Positions 40,570 to 48,154 of a stretch of DNA of 64,000 nt are shown here, piece by piece (within the stretch, counting starts at the first letter, position 1; every line of letters begins with the position of its first letter). The position numbers and the translations under genes are program-made. The DNA comes from Allohahella marinimesophila (lineage in GTDB: Bacteria > Pseudomonadota > Gammaproteobacteria > Pseudomonadales > Oleiphilaceae): positions 372,001-436,000 of the forward strand of contig NZ_BAABBO010000001.1 in the NCBI RefSeq assembly GCF_039538005.1, in the 5' to 3' direction. The notes beneath the pieces were generated by a model, which saw only the letters and a list, made by a program, of their open reading frames with translations, ran no database searches and had not been told where the DNA came from.

Positions 40570-42765
40570 ATGAATCGTCCCATGTCCAAACATATGCATT
40601 GGCTGCTCAGTCTCCTGCTCGTGTGTGGCAGCGCCTTTGCACTGGCTGATTCAACGACTCCACTGGATGAGGACTGGCAGTACCGATGGGGCGACTCACC
40701 ATTTTCGCCAGATGGGGTGCCGCTGTGGGCTGAAAATGAAGATGCCAGCGAGTGGCAGGCTATAGGGTTTCCGTCCAACCCGCCGAATCGCGAATCACAC
40801 ACCAACGTCTGGTTCAGGGTCCCGGTCCCAAGCCTCCATCTGCATGAGCCGGTCCTTTACATCTTCAGCGTCGACCTGATTGTGCAGGTCTTTCTCGATG
40901 GACAACAGATTTATCAGTACGGCAACTTCGATGCCCAGGGGCAAGGGCGTTTCGAAGGCTGGCCATGGCACCGGGTGAATCTGCCGAAAGATCTCGATGG
41001 GGGCATGCTTCACTTTCGCATCTTCTCGGACTACACAGATATTGGTCTGTGGGGCGAAGTAAAGGTCATGGAGCGCTCGGACCTCGAACTGTTCATTCTC
41101 AAAAACTCTGTTGAACGTCTGGTGGTGAGCGGCTTCACACTGACGATCGGCCTGCTAGCGCTGGTCTTCGCCTTGTTCCAGGCAAATCGTCGCCATTTTG
41201 GCACACTGGCGCTGTTTTCCCTGGCCTCCGGCGCGATGATTCTGGCTGAAAGTCAAGCCAGTCAGCTCATTTGGGACCAGCCACTATTCTGGGTCTACCT
41301 GCGTGCGTTTTCGTATTATCTTCTGCCTGTTGCGGTTGCGCTGTTGCTCGAACTCTGGCTGACGAGGAAGCCATTCAACGTTGCTGGCTGGATATGGCGC
41401 ATCCACCTTGCTTATGCCTTCGCTGCGCCGGCGCTGGCCTATGCTGGAGCATTCAGTCTCGCCAGCACCTTTCCGGTCTTCGATGCCTTGTTCTTGGTGT
41501 CCATGCTAGTCATGGTGGTCTTTGTGGTGTGCAAGGTACAACGAATTTCATGGGAGCAGGGGGTCATGCTCACGGCCTGCGTCATGTATCTGGCCCTGCT
41601 GCTGACAGACATGGCAGTGGCCCATGGATACCTGTCGTGGACCCGCGTGCCGCTAGCCTGGGGTTCGTTGGCCTTTTCTACGGCGGTGGTGGTGCTTTCG
41701 CTGTGGAGCTACAGCCGGACCCAGCGGATCATGAAGCGTATGAACGCTTCACTCGAGCGCAAGGTGGCGGTGAGAACACGACGGCTCGAGCAACTGGCGG
41801 AGCTCGAGAGAGGACGAGCCGAGATCGTGAGCTTCAATAATGAAAAGGCGCTCCTGCTGAACGACGTCATTTCCGAGATGCAGGGTAGTGACGATTTCAG
41901 GGCAGCCATTGCGGTGTTGGGTGCCCGTATGCCAGAGCTTTGCAGCCCCATGCACGGTTCAGCCTACTTCCGGCCTGATGAGTCGCGCCGCTTCTCCAGG
42001 GTCTGTGTCTGGGGTGATACAGATCCAGACAGATTGCCGGTAAGCATCGCCGATGAAGAAGAGTTCGACGCCGGCAGTCAGTGGTGTTTCCGCTTGACCA
42101 TACAAAATACCAAGTACGGGAATCTCAAGGTTGGCCTGTTGTTTTTGCACGGTCCGCCCGCCGGAGAAACCGGTTTTGGTGGTGCTCAGCTGTTCCAGTC
42201 CATAGAAAGAGCAGTAGACAAGACTGCCGTTACCCTCACGAGTCTGTCGCTGCGGGATGAGCTGGAAAAGTTTTCCTACGAGGACTCGCTGACAGGCCTG
42301 AAGAACCGCCGCTTTTTCGATGAACTGCTCGTCCATGAAACTGCAGTCGCCTTGAGAAGCCGTTCGCCGCTCACTATCATCATGGGGGATCTAGATAATT
42401 TCAAACGGTTCAATGATGCCCATGGTCACGAAGCGGGAGATGCCGCGCTGCAGGCTGCTGCCGATGCCCTTCGCGCGCATTTTCGGGATACCGATATCAT
42501 CTGCCGTTTTGGCGGGGAAGAGTTCGTCATCCTCATGCCAGGTACGGATTCCGGTCATGCCTGGCAGTGCGCGCAGCGCCTGCTGGAAACACTGCGCAAA
42601 CACGAGGTCATGTATCAGGGCCAGAAGCTCGGGGTGACCACTATCTCACTGGGTATCGCCAGTTGGCCGGAACAGGCCGGCCATCCAAAGGAGCTGCTGG
42701 GCCTCGCAGACAAAGCGCTTTACAATGCCAAGCAAAGCGGCCGGGACAGAGTCGCTATCGCCTGA
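40570..42765 (+). CDS. Diguanylate cyclase with 7TM-DISM sensor
   Basis: A 731-aa membrane enzyme. It has a signal peptide, a periplasmic 7TMR-DISM extracellular domain (about 30-170, with VWFRVPVPSLHLHEPVLYIF), seven hydrophobic helices (about 175-390), a linker with a coiled coil (ERKVAVRTRRLEQLAEL), a GAF-like region (about 430-540) and a GGDEF domain. The active site is FGGEEFVI (about 647), and an RDTD I-site lies five residues upstream for product inhibition. It makes c-di-GMP in response to a periplasmic carbohydrate or solute. Start 40570 or 40582 are both possible; neither has a strong ribosome site. The domains are secure. Confidence 0.9.
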   Translation: MNRPMSKHMHWLLSLLLVCGSAFALADSTTPLDEDWQYRWGDSPFSPDGVPLWAENEDASEWQAIGFPSNPPNRESHTNVWFRVPVPSLHLHEPVLYIFSVDLIVQVFLDGQQIYQYGNFDAQGQGRFEGWPWHRVNLPKDLDGGMLHFRIFSDYTDIGLWGEVKVMERSDLELFILKNSVERLVVSGFTLTIGLLALVFALFQANRRHFGTLALFSLASGAMILAESQASQLIWDQPLFWVYLRAFSYYLLPVAVALLLELWLTRKPFNVAGWIWRIHLAYAFAAPALAYAGAFSLASTFPVFDALFLVSMLVMVVFVVCKVQRISWEQGVMLTACVMYLALLLTDMAVAHGYLSWTRVPLAWGSLAFSTAVVVLSLWSYSRTQRIMKRMNASLERKVAVRTRRLEQLAELERGRAEIVSFNNEKALLLNDVISEMQGSDDFRAAIAVLGARMPELCSPMHGSAYFRPDESRRFSRVCVWGDTDPDRLPVSIADEEEFDAGSQWCFRLTIQNTKYGNLKVGLLFLHGPPAGETGFGGAQLFQSIERAVDKTAVTLTSLSLRDELEKFSYEDSLTGLKNRRFFDELLVHETAVALRSRSPLTIIMGDLDNFKRFNDAHGHEAGDAALQAAADALRAHFRDTDIICRFGGEEFVILMPGTDSGHAWQCAQRLLETLRKHEVMYQGQKLGVTTISLGIASWPEQAGHPKELLGLADKALYNAKQSGRDRVAIA

Positions 42766-42789
42766 CATTCACGAATAGAGATCTGCCTG

Positions 42790-43908
42790 ATGCCTTCTTA
42801 TCGAACACTCGTCATTCTTGCCCTGGTTGTCCTTACTGTTGGCAGCGCACAACTGGTCGCCGCAGAAGCGGATGACAGGGTGTATCGTCTGCGCCTCGCC
42901 GAAACCTGGGGCACCGGCACACCGATTCTCGGTGAAACCTCACGTAATATGGCCGAGATGGCCAGACGGATGTCGAATGGCCGGCTCGATATTCGTGTGG
43001 ACTCGGCGAACAAGCACAAGGCGCCTTTCGGCATACTGGATCTTGTTCGGGGTGGGCAGTACGACATGGGTCATACCGCTTCCTACTACTATAAAGGCCA
43101 GGTGCCGAACTCGATCTTTTTCACCACGATGCCATTTGGCATGACGACACCGGAACAGTACGCCTGGTTCTACTACGGCGGCGGCCTGGAGCTGATGCAA
43201 CGCGTCTATGAACCCCTGGGTGTCATATCTCTCCCAGGTGGCAACACAGGAAATCAGATGGGGGGCTGGTTCAGGGAGGAAATCAAATCCCAGGAGGATC
43301 TCAAAGGCCTGAAGATGCGCGCGCCAGGTTTCGCTGGAGAGGTGATGGCGCGCTTGGGTATCGCTGTGACCAACATCGCGCCCGGGGAGCTGTATACCGC
43401 ATTGGAGCGGGGCACTATAGATGCGCTCGAGTGGGTAGGACCTGCGCTCGACCTGCCAATGGGCTTCCACAAGGTGGCCAGGTTTTACTATACAGGCTGG
43501 CATGAGCCTGCAGCCGAGCTGCAGTTCCTGATCAATGCCAGGGTATGGAAGAAGTTGCCGGAAGATCTGCAGGAGATTCTTCGCGTGGCCATTCGGGCGG
43601 CCGCCCATGACATGTATGCCCAGAGCATGCATATGAACGCTGAGAGCTGGGCTACGATGAAAACTGAGCACCCGGAGATTGAAATCCGTCGGTTCCCCGA
43701 GCCGATCATTGAAGCGCTGAAAGCCGCGAACGAAGATCTGCTCGATGAGATGGCGAAGTCTGATCCGCTGGCTGCAGAGATTATCGAAGCGCAGGCGCAA
43801 TATCTCAGGCGTATCCGCAATTGGACCGAAATTTCAGACAGCGCGTACCTTGACACAGTAGCGCCGGTTAAAGAGTCGCCGGCCACCGGGACATCATCTG
43901 CACCTTGA
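42790..43908 (+). CDS. TRAP transporter DctP-family solute-binding protein (orphan)
   Basis: A 372-aa protein with a signal peptide (VVLTVGSAQLVAAEA) and the DctP fold: RLAETWGTGTPILGE, DSANKHKAPFGILDLV and LKGLKMRAPGFAGEVMARLG with the ligand-binding Arg. It resembles the TakP alpha-keto-acid group. It begins 24 nt after the diguanylate cyclase, and no DctQ or DctM membrane genes follow, so it may feed the DISM sensor instead of a transporter. The family is secure and the ligand and partner are inferred. Confidence 0.88.
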   Translation: MPSYRTLVILALVVLTVGSAQLVAAEADDRVYRLRLAETWGTGTPILGETSRNMAEMARRMSNGRLDIRVDSANKHKAPFGILDLVRGGQYDMGHTASYYYKGQVPNSIFFTTMPFGMTTPEQYAWFYYGGGLELMQRVYEPLGVISLPGGNTGNQMGGWFREEIKSQEDLKGLKMRAPGFAGEVMARLGIAVTNIAPGELYTALERGTIDALEWVGPALDLPMGFHKVARFYYTGWHEPAAELQFLINARVWKKLPEDLQEILRVAIRAAAHDMYAQSMHMNAESWATMKTEHPEIEIRRFPEPIIEALKAANEDLLDEMAKSDPLAAEIIEAQAQYLRRIRNWTEISDSAYLDTVAPVKESPATGTSSAP

Positions 43909-43974
43909 TTATTACCCCTGATGCCGAAACCTCTGCTCGGTTGTGACTGTGTATTCGAATGAGAGGTAGCGTTA

Positions 43975-44697
43975 GTGGAGTTTTTCCCCTGGGCTGTTAC
44001 GGCAGCCATACTGCTCGTGGGCTGCTGGGTGCAGACGGCGCTTGGCTTTGGTATGGCCGTTATTGCGGCCCCGGTCGTGGTCATGGTCGAGCCAGAGTGG
44101 GTGCCGGTCGTGTTGACCATCACGGCGCTCAACCTCAGTCTGCTCAATAGCTGGAATCAGCGCACAGCCATTGAAATGCATCAGTTACGCATTCCCTTCA
44201 TCACCCGCATTCCTGGCACTATTCTGGGCACCTGGCTGTTGTTGCAACTGAATGCCTTCTGGCTGCAGATCTTTGTTGCCTCGACAGTATTGCTCGCAGT
44301 GCTCATCAGCTTCAAGGGCCCCCAGTTCCAGTACACACCGGCTCGATTGGGGGTGGCGGCCTTCGTGAGTGGTATTACCGGTACCACCACCTCGATTGGT
44401 GGCCCGCCGATGGCCCTGGTCATGCAGCACGGCGCGCCGATGACTGTCCGCGCGAACCTGTCGGTGTTCTTCGTTTACAGTTGTGCCCTGAGCTTGATCG
44501 GTTACTGGCTGGCGGATATCTTGACGCTTGAACTGCTCCTGGTATCTTTGACTTTCGTACCGTTCTGTCTGCTTGGCTTCTTTACCGGCAAGCAGGCACG
44601 ACCCTATGTCGACGCGGGCAGATTCCGGCCGCTTCTGCTGGTCATCTGCGGTTTCGCTGGCGCGTTTGCATTAGTGGGTACGCTGAGCCGAGCCTGA
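43975..44697 (+). CDS. TauE/SafE-family sulfite/anion exporter
   Basis: A 240-aa protein with eight hydrophobic helices in two repeats, for example VTAAILLVGCWVQTALGFGM and FVSGITGTTTSIGGPPMALV, the GGPPMAL motif being typical of TauE. GTG 43975 has GAGAGG about eight bases upstream. The family exports sulfite or organosulfonate-derived anions. The 3' end is convergent with the next gene by 10 nt. The family is secure and the substrate unknown. Confidence 0.87.
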   Translation: MEFFPWAVTAAILLVGCWVQTALGFGMAVIAAPVVVMVEPEWVPVVLTITALNLSLLNSWNQRTAIEMHQLRIPFITRIPGTILGTWLLLQLNAFWLQIFVASTVLLAVLISFKGPQFQYTPARLGVAAFVSGITGTTTSIGGPPMALVMQHGAPMTVRANLSVFFVYSCALSLIGYWLADILTLELLLVSLTFVPFCLLGFFTGKQARPYVDAGRFRPLLLVICGFAGAFALVGTLSRA

Positions 44698-44699
44698 AT

Positions 44700-44716
44700 C
44701 TGCCGTCTCAGGGCAG
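44700..44716. terminator. Short hairpin at TauE/secretin-like convergent ends
   Basis: CTGCC at 44700-44704 pairs with GGCAG at 44712-44716 over a 7-nt loop that covers the stop codon of the leftward gene. There is no T-tract. A weak element of the same type as others at convergent ends in this window. Confidence 0.3.
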
Positions 44717-45607
44717 TAGGTGGATCATTATTTCGTAGTGCTGTGTCATGTCAGATGAGCGGGTCGAATAGCTTGTGCCGAAGCTTCCATCCGAGTCGTT
44801 CCTGCTTCTACTCGTGCTGCCGCCGAGCGGAGCCCATTCGCCGAAGGGGAGCAGTTGTGTCGATGCCAGTTCGAAAGCGTCGAGCGACTGACCATCTCTC
44901 GCGTCACGTTGATGTCTTACGGCCAGCGTGACTCGGGCGCGCGGCTCCCCCTCTGGTCCAGCCAGCGTGGGCGTGACCAGTAGATCACTGCCGACCAGCT
45001 CCCGTTCTCCGGCATTGCCGACAGCGATACCGCTATGAGAGAGGTAGACGTTCTGGACAGGCCTGAGCTGACCGGCGGTGAGACTGACCGAGCTGCCCTC
45101 CAGTACGGTAACAGTCTGCTCGGTTCTACTCCCGGTACTATAACTGCGATTACCGTAGCTGACCGAGATATCGGCTCGGCCATCTCGAGAGCCAGTTCCC
45201 GCCCCGACTTTGCCTTCGACGCTGGTCCTGAGGTCGCCATTGCGGCCGCTGCCCTGGGCGACTTCACGGATGAAAATGCGGAACTGCGCGGGTTGCCTAT
45301 CCAGATCAGCGACCAGTGTTTTTGCGTCGTGGAGCAATGCCTCCGAGCTCGCCCGCAGAATCAGATCGCGTCCGAGCCCCGAAGCTTTCAGATCGGCTGG
45401 CTCAAACATCATGTTCAGACGATCGGCAATTGCTGAGGCGTCGTGATAGTAGATCCGCACGGTGGCCAGTTTTGCCAGGCCCATGCTCTGGCTCTCCTGA
45501 CCGGGCTCTAGGGTGCTATCGGCGCGTACGGATGTGGTGGAGGCCAGAACAAGCCAGCCCGTGATCACCGTGAGTAAGAAGTGTCGGACTGAACCTTCGA
45601 TAGCCAT
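44708..45607 (-). CDS. Secretin-like protein fragment (N0/N1-type and short secretin region)
   Basis: A 299-aa secreted protein with a signal peptide (LLTVITGWLVLASTTSVRA). Next come VRIYYHDASAIADRLNMMF and LILRASSEALLHDAKTLVADLDRQPAQFRIFIREV, typical of secretin N1/NolW domains, and then a beta-rich segment (TVTVLEGSSVSLTAGQ) with a short secretin-like C-terminus. It is much shorter than a full secretin (600 aa or more) and has no ATPase or pilin genes nearby, so it is either an accessory pilotin-like protein or a degenerate secretin. The domain call is moderate and the function unknown. Confidence 0.62.
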   Translation of the reverse strand: MAIEGSVRHFLLTVITGWLVLASTTSVRADSTLEPGQESQSMGLAKLATVRIYYHDASAIADRLNMMFEPADLKASGLGRDLILRASSEALLHDAKTLVADLDRQPAQFRIFIREVAQGSGRNGDLRTSVEGKVGAGTGSRDGRADISVSYGNRSYSTGSRTEQTVTVLEGSSVSLTAGQLRPVQNVYLSHSGIAVGNAGERELVGSDLLVTPTLAGPEGEPRARVTLAVRHQRDARDGQSLDAFELASTQLLPFGEWAPLGGSTSRSRNDSDGSFGTSYSTRSSDMTQHYEIMIHLLP

Positions 45608-45719
45608 ATACTGCCGCCCGCTGGTGTGAAGAGTGTTGCACTGTATTCATGATAGTGTACCTTTTCGAACTTTACGCCGTATAGCAGGCCTTGCGCGTCT
45701 GTATTGTCAGGAGTATCCC

Positions 45720-46550
45720 ATGTTATTTACAGATTATCTTTCTGCGGCCTCACGCGTGGCCATTCGAGAAACAGGTGCAGCTGCGCCCACGCATGACAAG
45801 CTCAGCATCGACGACAGCTGGATGCAGGGTCGTTCGACATTCGGAGGGCTGTCGGCTGCGATGGCGCTTCAGGCCATGGAGGCTCATGCCGACGGGCGAA
45901 TGCTGCGAAGCTTCAACTGCAATTTCGTTGGTCCAGTCGACGATCAGGCGCTCACCCTGACCCCGGAGCTGCTTCGCGCCGGAAAGTCGGTCACCGTGCT
46001 TGGCTGCCGAATTTTACAGTCCGACAGTATCAGACTCGATGCCAGTGCTGCCTTTGGCGATGGCCGTGAATCCGATATTTGCGTGGATCCCGCTGGCGTT
46101 GCCGACGTGGGTTTGCTGGAGGATGGTGCGCCGCTGCCAAATGTAGCGGGTGTCTCACCCAACTTTATGCAATATTTCGATTATGCGTTTACTGATGGCA
46201 AGCTCCCGTTTACCGGGCGGGGCGATGGCATCATGAATGGTTACATGCGGTTTCGAGAAGCCGCTCTAGGTGATGAAGCGGCGCTTACGCCTGCGCTGCT
46301 GTTAGGGCTTATCGATGCCTGGCCTCCCGCGACTTTGCCTTTATTGCGCAAGGTGGTGCCGGCGAGCACGCTGGCGTGGAACGTCCAGTTCGTCCAGCCG
46401 ACAGTAAGATCACGGGCAACCGACTGGTTCCGCTATGAAGCGAAAATCGTTCAGGCTGCAGATGGCTATGGATACACCCATGCCCGAGTCTGGAACGATC
46501 GCGACGAGTTGCTGGCCTTCAGTCAGCAGACGGTCACCGTATTCGGCTGA
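45720..46550 (+). CDS. Acyl-CoA thioesterase-like (double hotdog) protein
   Basis: A 276-aa TesB-type thioesterase: ATG 45720 with AGGAG seven bases upstream. The first hotdog (WMQGRSTFGGLSAAMALQAM) has the family GG/S pattern with RSFNCNFVGPV. The second has FRYEAKIVQAADGYGYTHARVWND. It hydrolyses acyl-CoA to free acid, a role in fatty acid release or detoxification. It is upstream of the outer-membrane phospholipase gene in the same direction, a plausible link through released acyl chains. The family is secure. Confidence 0.86.
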   Translation: MLFTDYLSAASRVAIRETGAAAPTHDKLSIDDSWMQGRSTFGGLSAAMALQAMEAHADGRMLRSFNCNFVGPVDDQALTLTPELLRAGKSVTVLGCRILQSDSIRLDASAAFGDGRESDICVDPAGVADVGLLEDGAPLPNVAGVSPNFMQYFDYAFTDGKLPFTGRGDGIMNGYMRFREAALGDEAALTPALLLGLIDAWPPATLPLLRKVVPASTLAWNVQFVQPTVRSRATDWFRYEAKIVQAADGYGYTHARVWNDRDELLAFSQQTVTVFG

Positions 46551-46598
46551 CCAATTTTCAACTACAGTAATGTCACCAACGATGAGCGGAACAATTTG

Positions 46599-47705
46599 AT
46601 GAACAAGCAGGGCATCTCAGGGAACTTCAACAGAAGCAGGGCTTTGCTGGCCGCGAGTCTGATGATCTGTGCAACGGCGTCCGCTCAGGCGGATGAGCTT
46701 TTCGAAGGCACTGATGATATAGAGGAAGTCAGGCAGTCTGACCTGGATCAGCTGACCACTGAAGCATCGGTGGCGAAGCAGACCGAGACCAGGCTCGAAG
46801 ACTGTGCGGAACTCGAGAGCAGCCAGGAACGGCTGGAATGCTACGATCGCCTGACTGATACCTTTCAGAGTCCCGTGCTTGATGAACAAGGGCCCAGAAA
46901 TGCTGTCGATGAACGGCTCGAGTCCGAGGAGTTGCTGGCTGACAACAGCTTCCTGATGATTCCGCATCGACGCAACTACCTGCTGCCATACACCTACAAC
47001 GACAAGCCTTATGAGATCGTGTCCAGCCCGTCTCGTGAGGAAACCCGGCTTGTCGAGGAGTACCAGCGCAGCGAAGCAAAGTATCAGTTCAGCTTCAAGT
47101 TCCAGTTACTACGCAACATCTTTCCTGAAGGCATGACAGCCTGGGCGGCTTACACGCAGGTCGGCTTCTGGCAAATTTACAACGATCCACAATCCAAGCC
47201 TTTCCGCACCATCGATCACGAGCCGGAGGTCTACCTTCGCTATCGAACATCGATGAACCTGTTTGGCTATAGCTCCGAGTTCGTGACCCTGGGCATCAAT
47301 CACCATTCGAACGGGGAGTCCAAGCCGGAATCAAGAAGCTGGAACCGGGTGGTGGCCTCGTTCTTTTTCAACAAGGGCAACCTGACGCTGGGTGTGCGGC
47401 CCTGGTGGCGCATCCCTGAAGATGAGGAGGAGGACGACAACGCCGATATTCATCAGTTCCTGGGTTATGCCGAATTCCTGTTCGCTTATAAGCAGGGTGA
47501 TCAGGTCTTCGATGTCCGGCTCATGAACAACATGAGGGACTCAGATGAAAACAAGACGTCCGTGGAAGTGTCCTACACCTTTCCGCTGCCTGGCAGGCTC
47601 AAGGGCTATCTACAGTATTACAACGGCTACGGCGAGACACTCATCGACTACAATCACCGCAATCAGCGAGTCGGGCTTGGGGTACTGTTGACTGATTTGT
47701 ATTGA
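46599..47705 (+). CDS. pldA: Outer-membrane phospholipase A
   Basis: A 368-aa OMPLA: signal peptide (LLAASLMICATASAQA), an N-terminal extension of about 100 residues with two Cys, then a 12-strand barrel. The catalytic His-Ser pair is in GINHHSNGES (about 234-237), with an Asn in the barrel (about 270). The enzyme cleaves acyl chains from phospholipids that reach the outer leaflet. ATG 46599 is preferred to the TTG 3 bases earlier. In this genome it shares a direction with a thioesterase, and a lipid-transport-like locus lies elsewhere. The call is secure. Confidence 0.9.
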   Translation: MNKQGISGNFNRSRALLAASLMICATASAQADELFEGTDDIEEVRQSDLDQLTTEASVAKQTETRLEDCAELESSQERLECYDRLTDTFQSPVLDEQGPRNAVDERLESEELLADNSFLMIPHRRNYLLPYTYNDKPYEIVSSPSREETRLVEEYQRSEAKYQFSFKFQLLRNIFPEGMTAWAAYTQVGFWQIYNDPQSKPFRTIDHEPEVYLRYRTSMNLFGYSSEFVTLGINHHSNGESKPESRSWNRVVASFFFNKGNLTLGVRPWWRIPEDEEEDDNADIHQFLGYAEFLFAYKQGDQVFDVRLMNNMRDSDENKTSVEVSYTFPLPGRLKGYLQYYNGYGETLIDYNHRNQRVGLGVLLTDLY

Positions 47706-47720
47706 GGGGGTATTTGGGGC

Positions 47721-47751
47721 AGCCCGAGGCGGTATCAGTCGCTGTCGGGCT
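47721..47751. terminator. Hairpin over the 62-aa gene stop
   Basis: AGCCCGA at 47721-47727 pairs perfectly with TCGGGCT at 47745-47751 around the stop codon of the leftward small gene, just after pldA. There is no T-tract. It could be the shared end of both transcripts. Confidence 0.4.
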
Positions 47752-47923
47752 CGTCTTCCACGAAAGGCTTGCGCTGAACCAGTAGAAAGAGGCCGAAACC
47801 GATGCTGATGGCGACATAAACCCAGGCAGTGAGCATATGACCCGTCCACAGGTACTCGATCGCAAGCATCAGGACGCTTGCGCTTAACACGATTCGGAAA
47901 AGGTCGGAATAGGCTGTAATCAT
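47735..47923 (-). CDS. Small two-helix membrane protein (62 aa)
   Basis: A 62-aa protein with two hydrophobic helices (LFRIVLSASVLMLAIEYLW; AWVYVAISIGFGLFLLV) and an acidic end. It is too short for a known family and the ribosome site is weak, so it could be a chance ORF. The strong helix pattern and the convergent hairpin over its stop make it plausible as a small inner-membrane protein. Confidence 0.5.
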   Translation of the reverse strand: MITAYSDLFRIVLSASVLMLAIEYLWTGHMLTAWVYVAISIGFGLFLLVQRKPFVEDEPDSD

Positions 47924-47939
47924 GAGTGCTACAATAAAG

Positions 47940-47987
47940 AAGCCCGGCCCTGGCTAAAATGCGTAGAAGCCACAGACCGGGCTTTTT
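47940..47987 (+). terminator. Strong terminator-like hairpin in a divergent region
   Basis: AAGCCCGG at 47940-47947 pairs with CCGGGCTT at 47977-47984, with an inner stem TGGCT (47951) to AGCCA (47968), followed by TTTTT at 47983-47987. This looks like a rightward intrinsic terminator. It sits upstream of both the small leftward gene and parC, so it may end read-through from pldA or act as a leader/attenuator for parC. No short gene ends there. Confidence 0.6.
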
Positions 47988-48154
47988 ACGGTTTATGGGC
48001 AGCCCGCTAGTCAGTGCCTAGGCGAAAGGGGGCGAATACCGTAAGCTAGCGTCCTGCTGAGCCTGCCATACCTGTGCCTCAGCCGTTCTGCTCCTGTTAA
48101 GAACCATCAGGATTTATCACAGCCACCAGCGCTACGAGGGCCATTCACCTGCCT

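Noticed and set aside
41271..41840. 189-aa alternative-frame ORF within the diguanylate cyclase
   Set aside because: It overlaps the membrane helices in another frame and has no start context.
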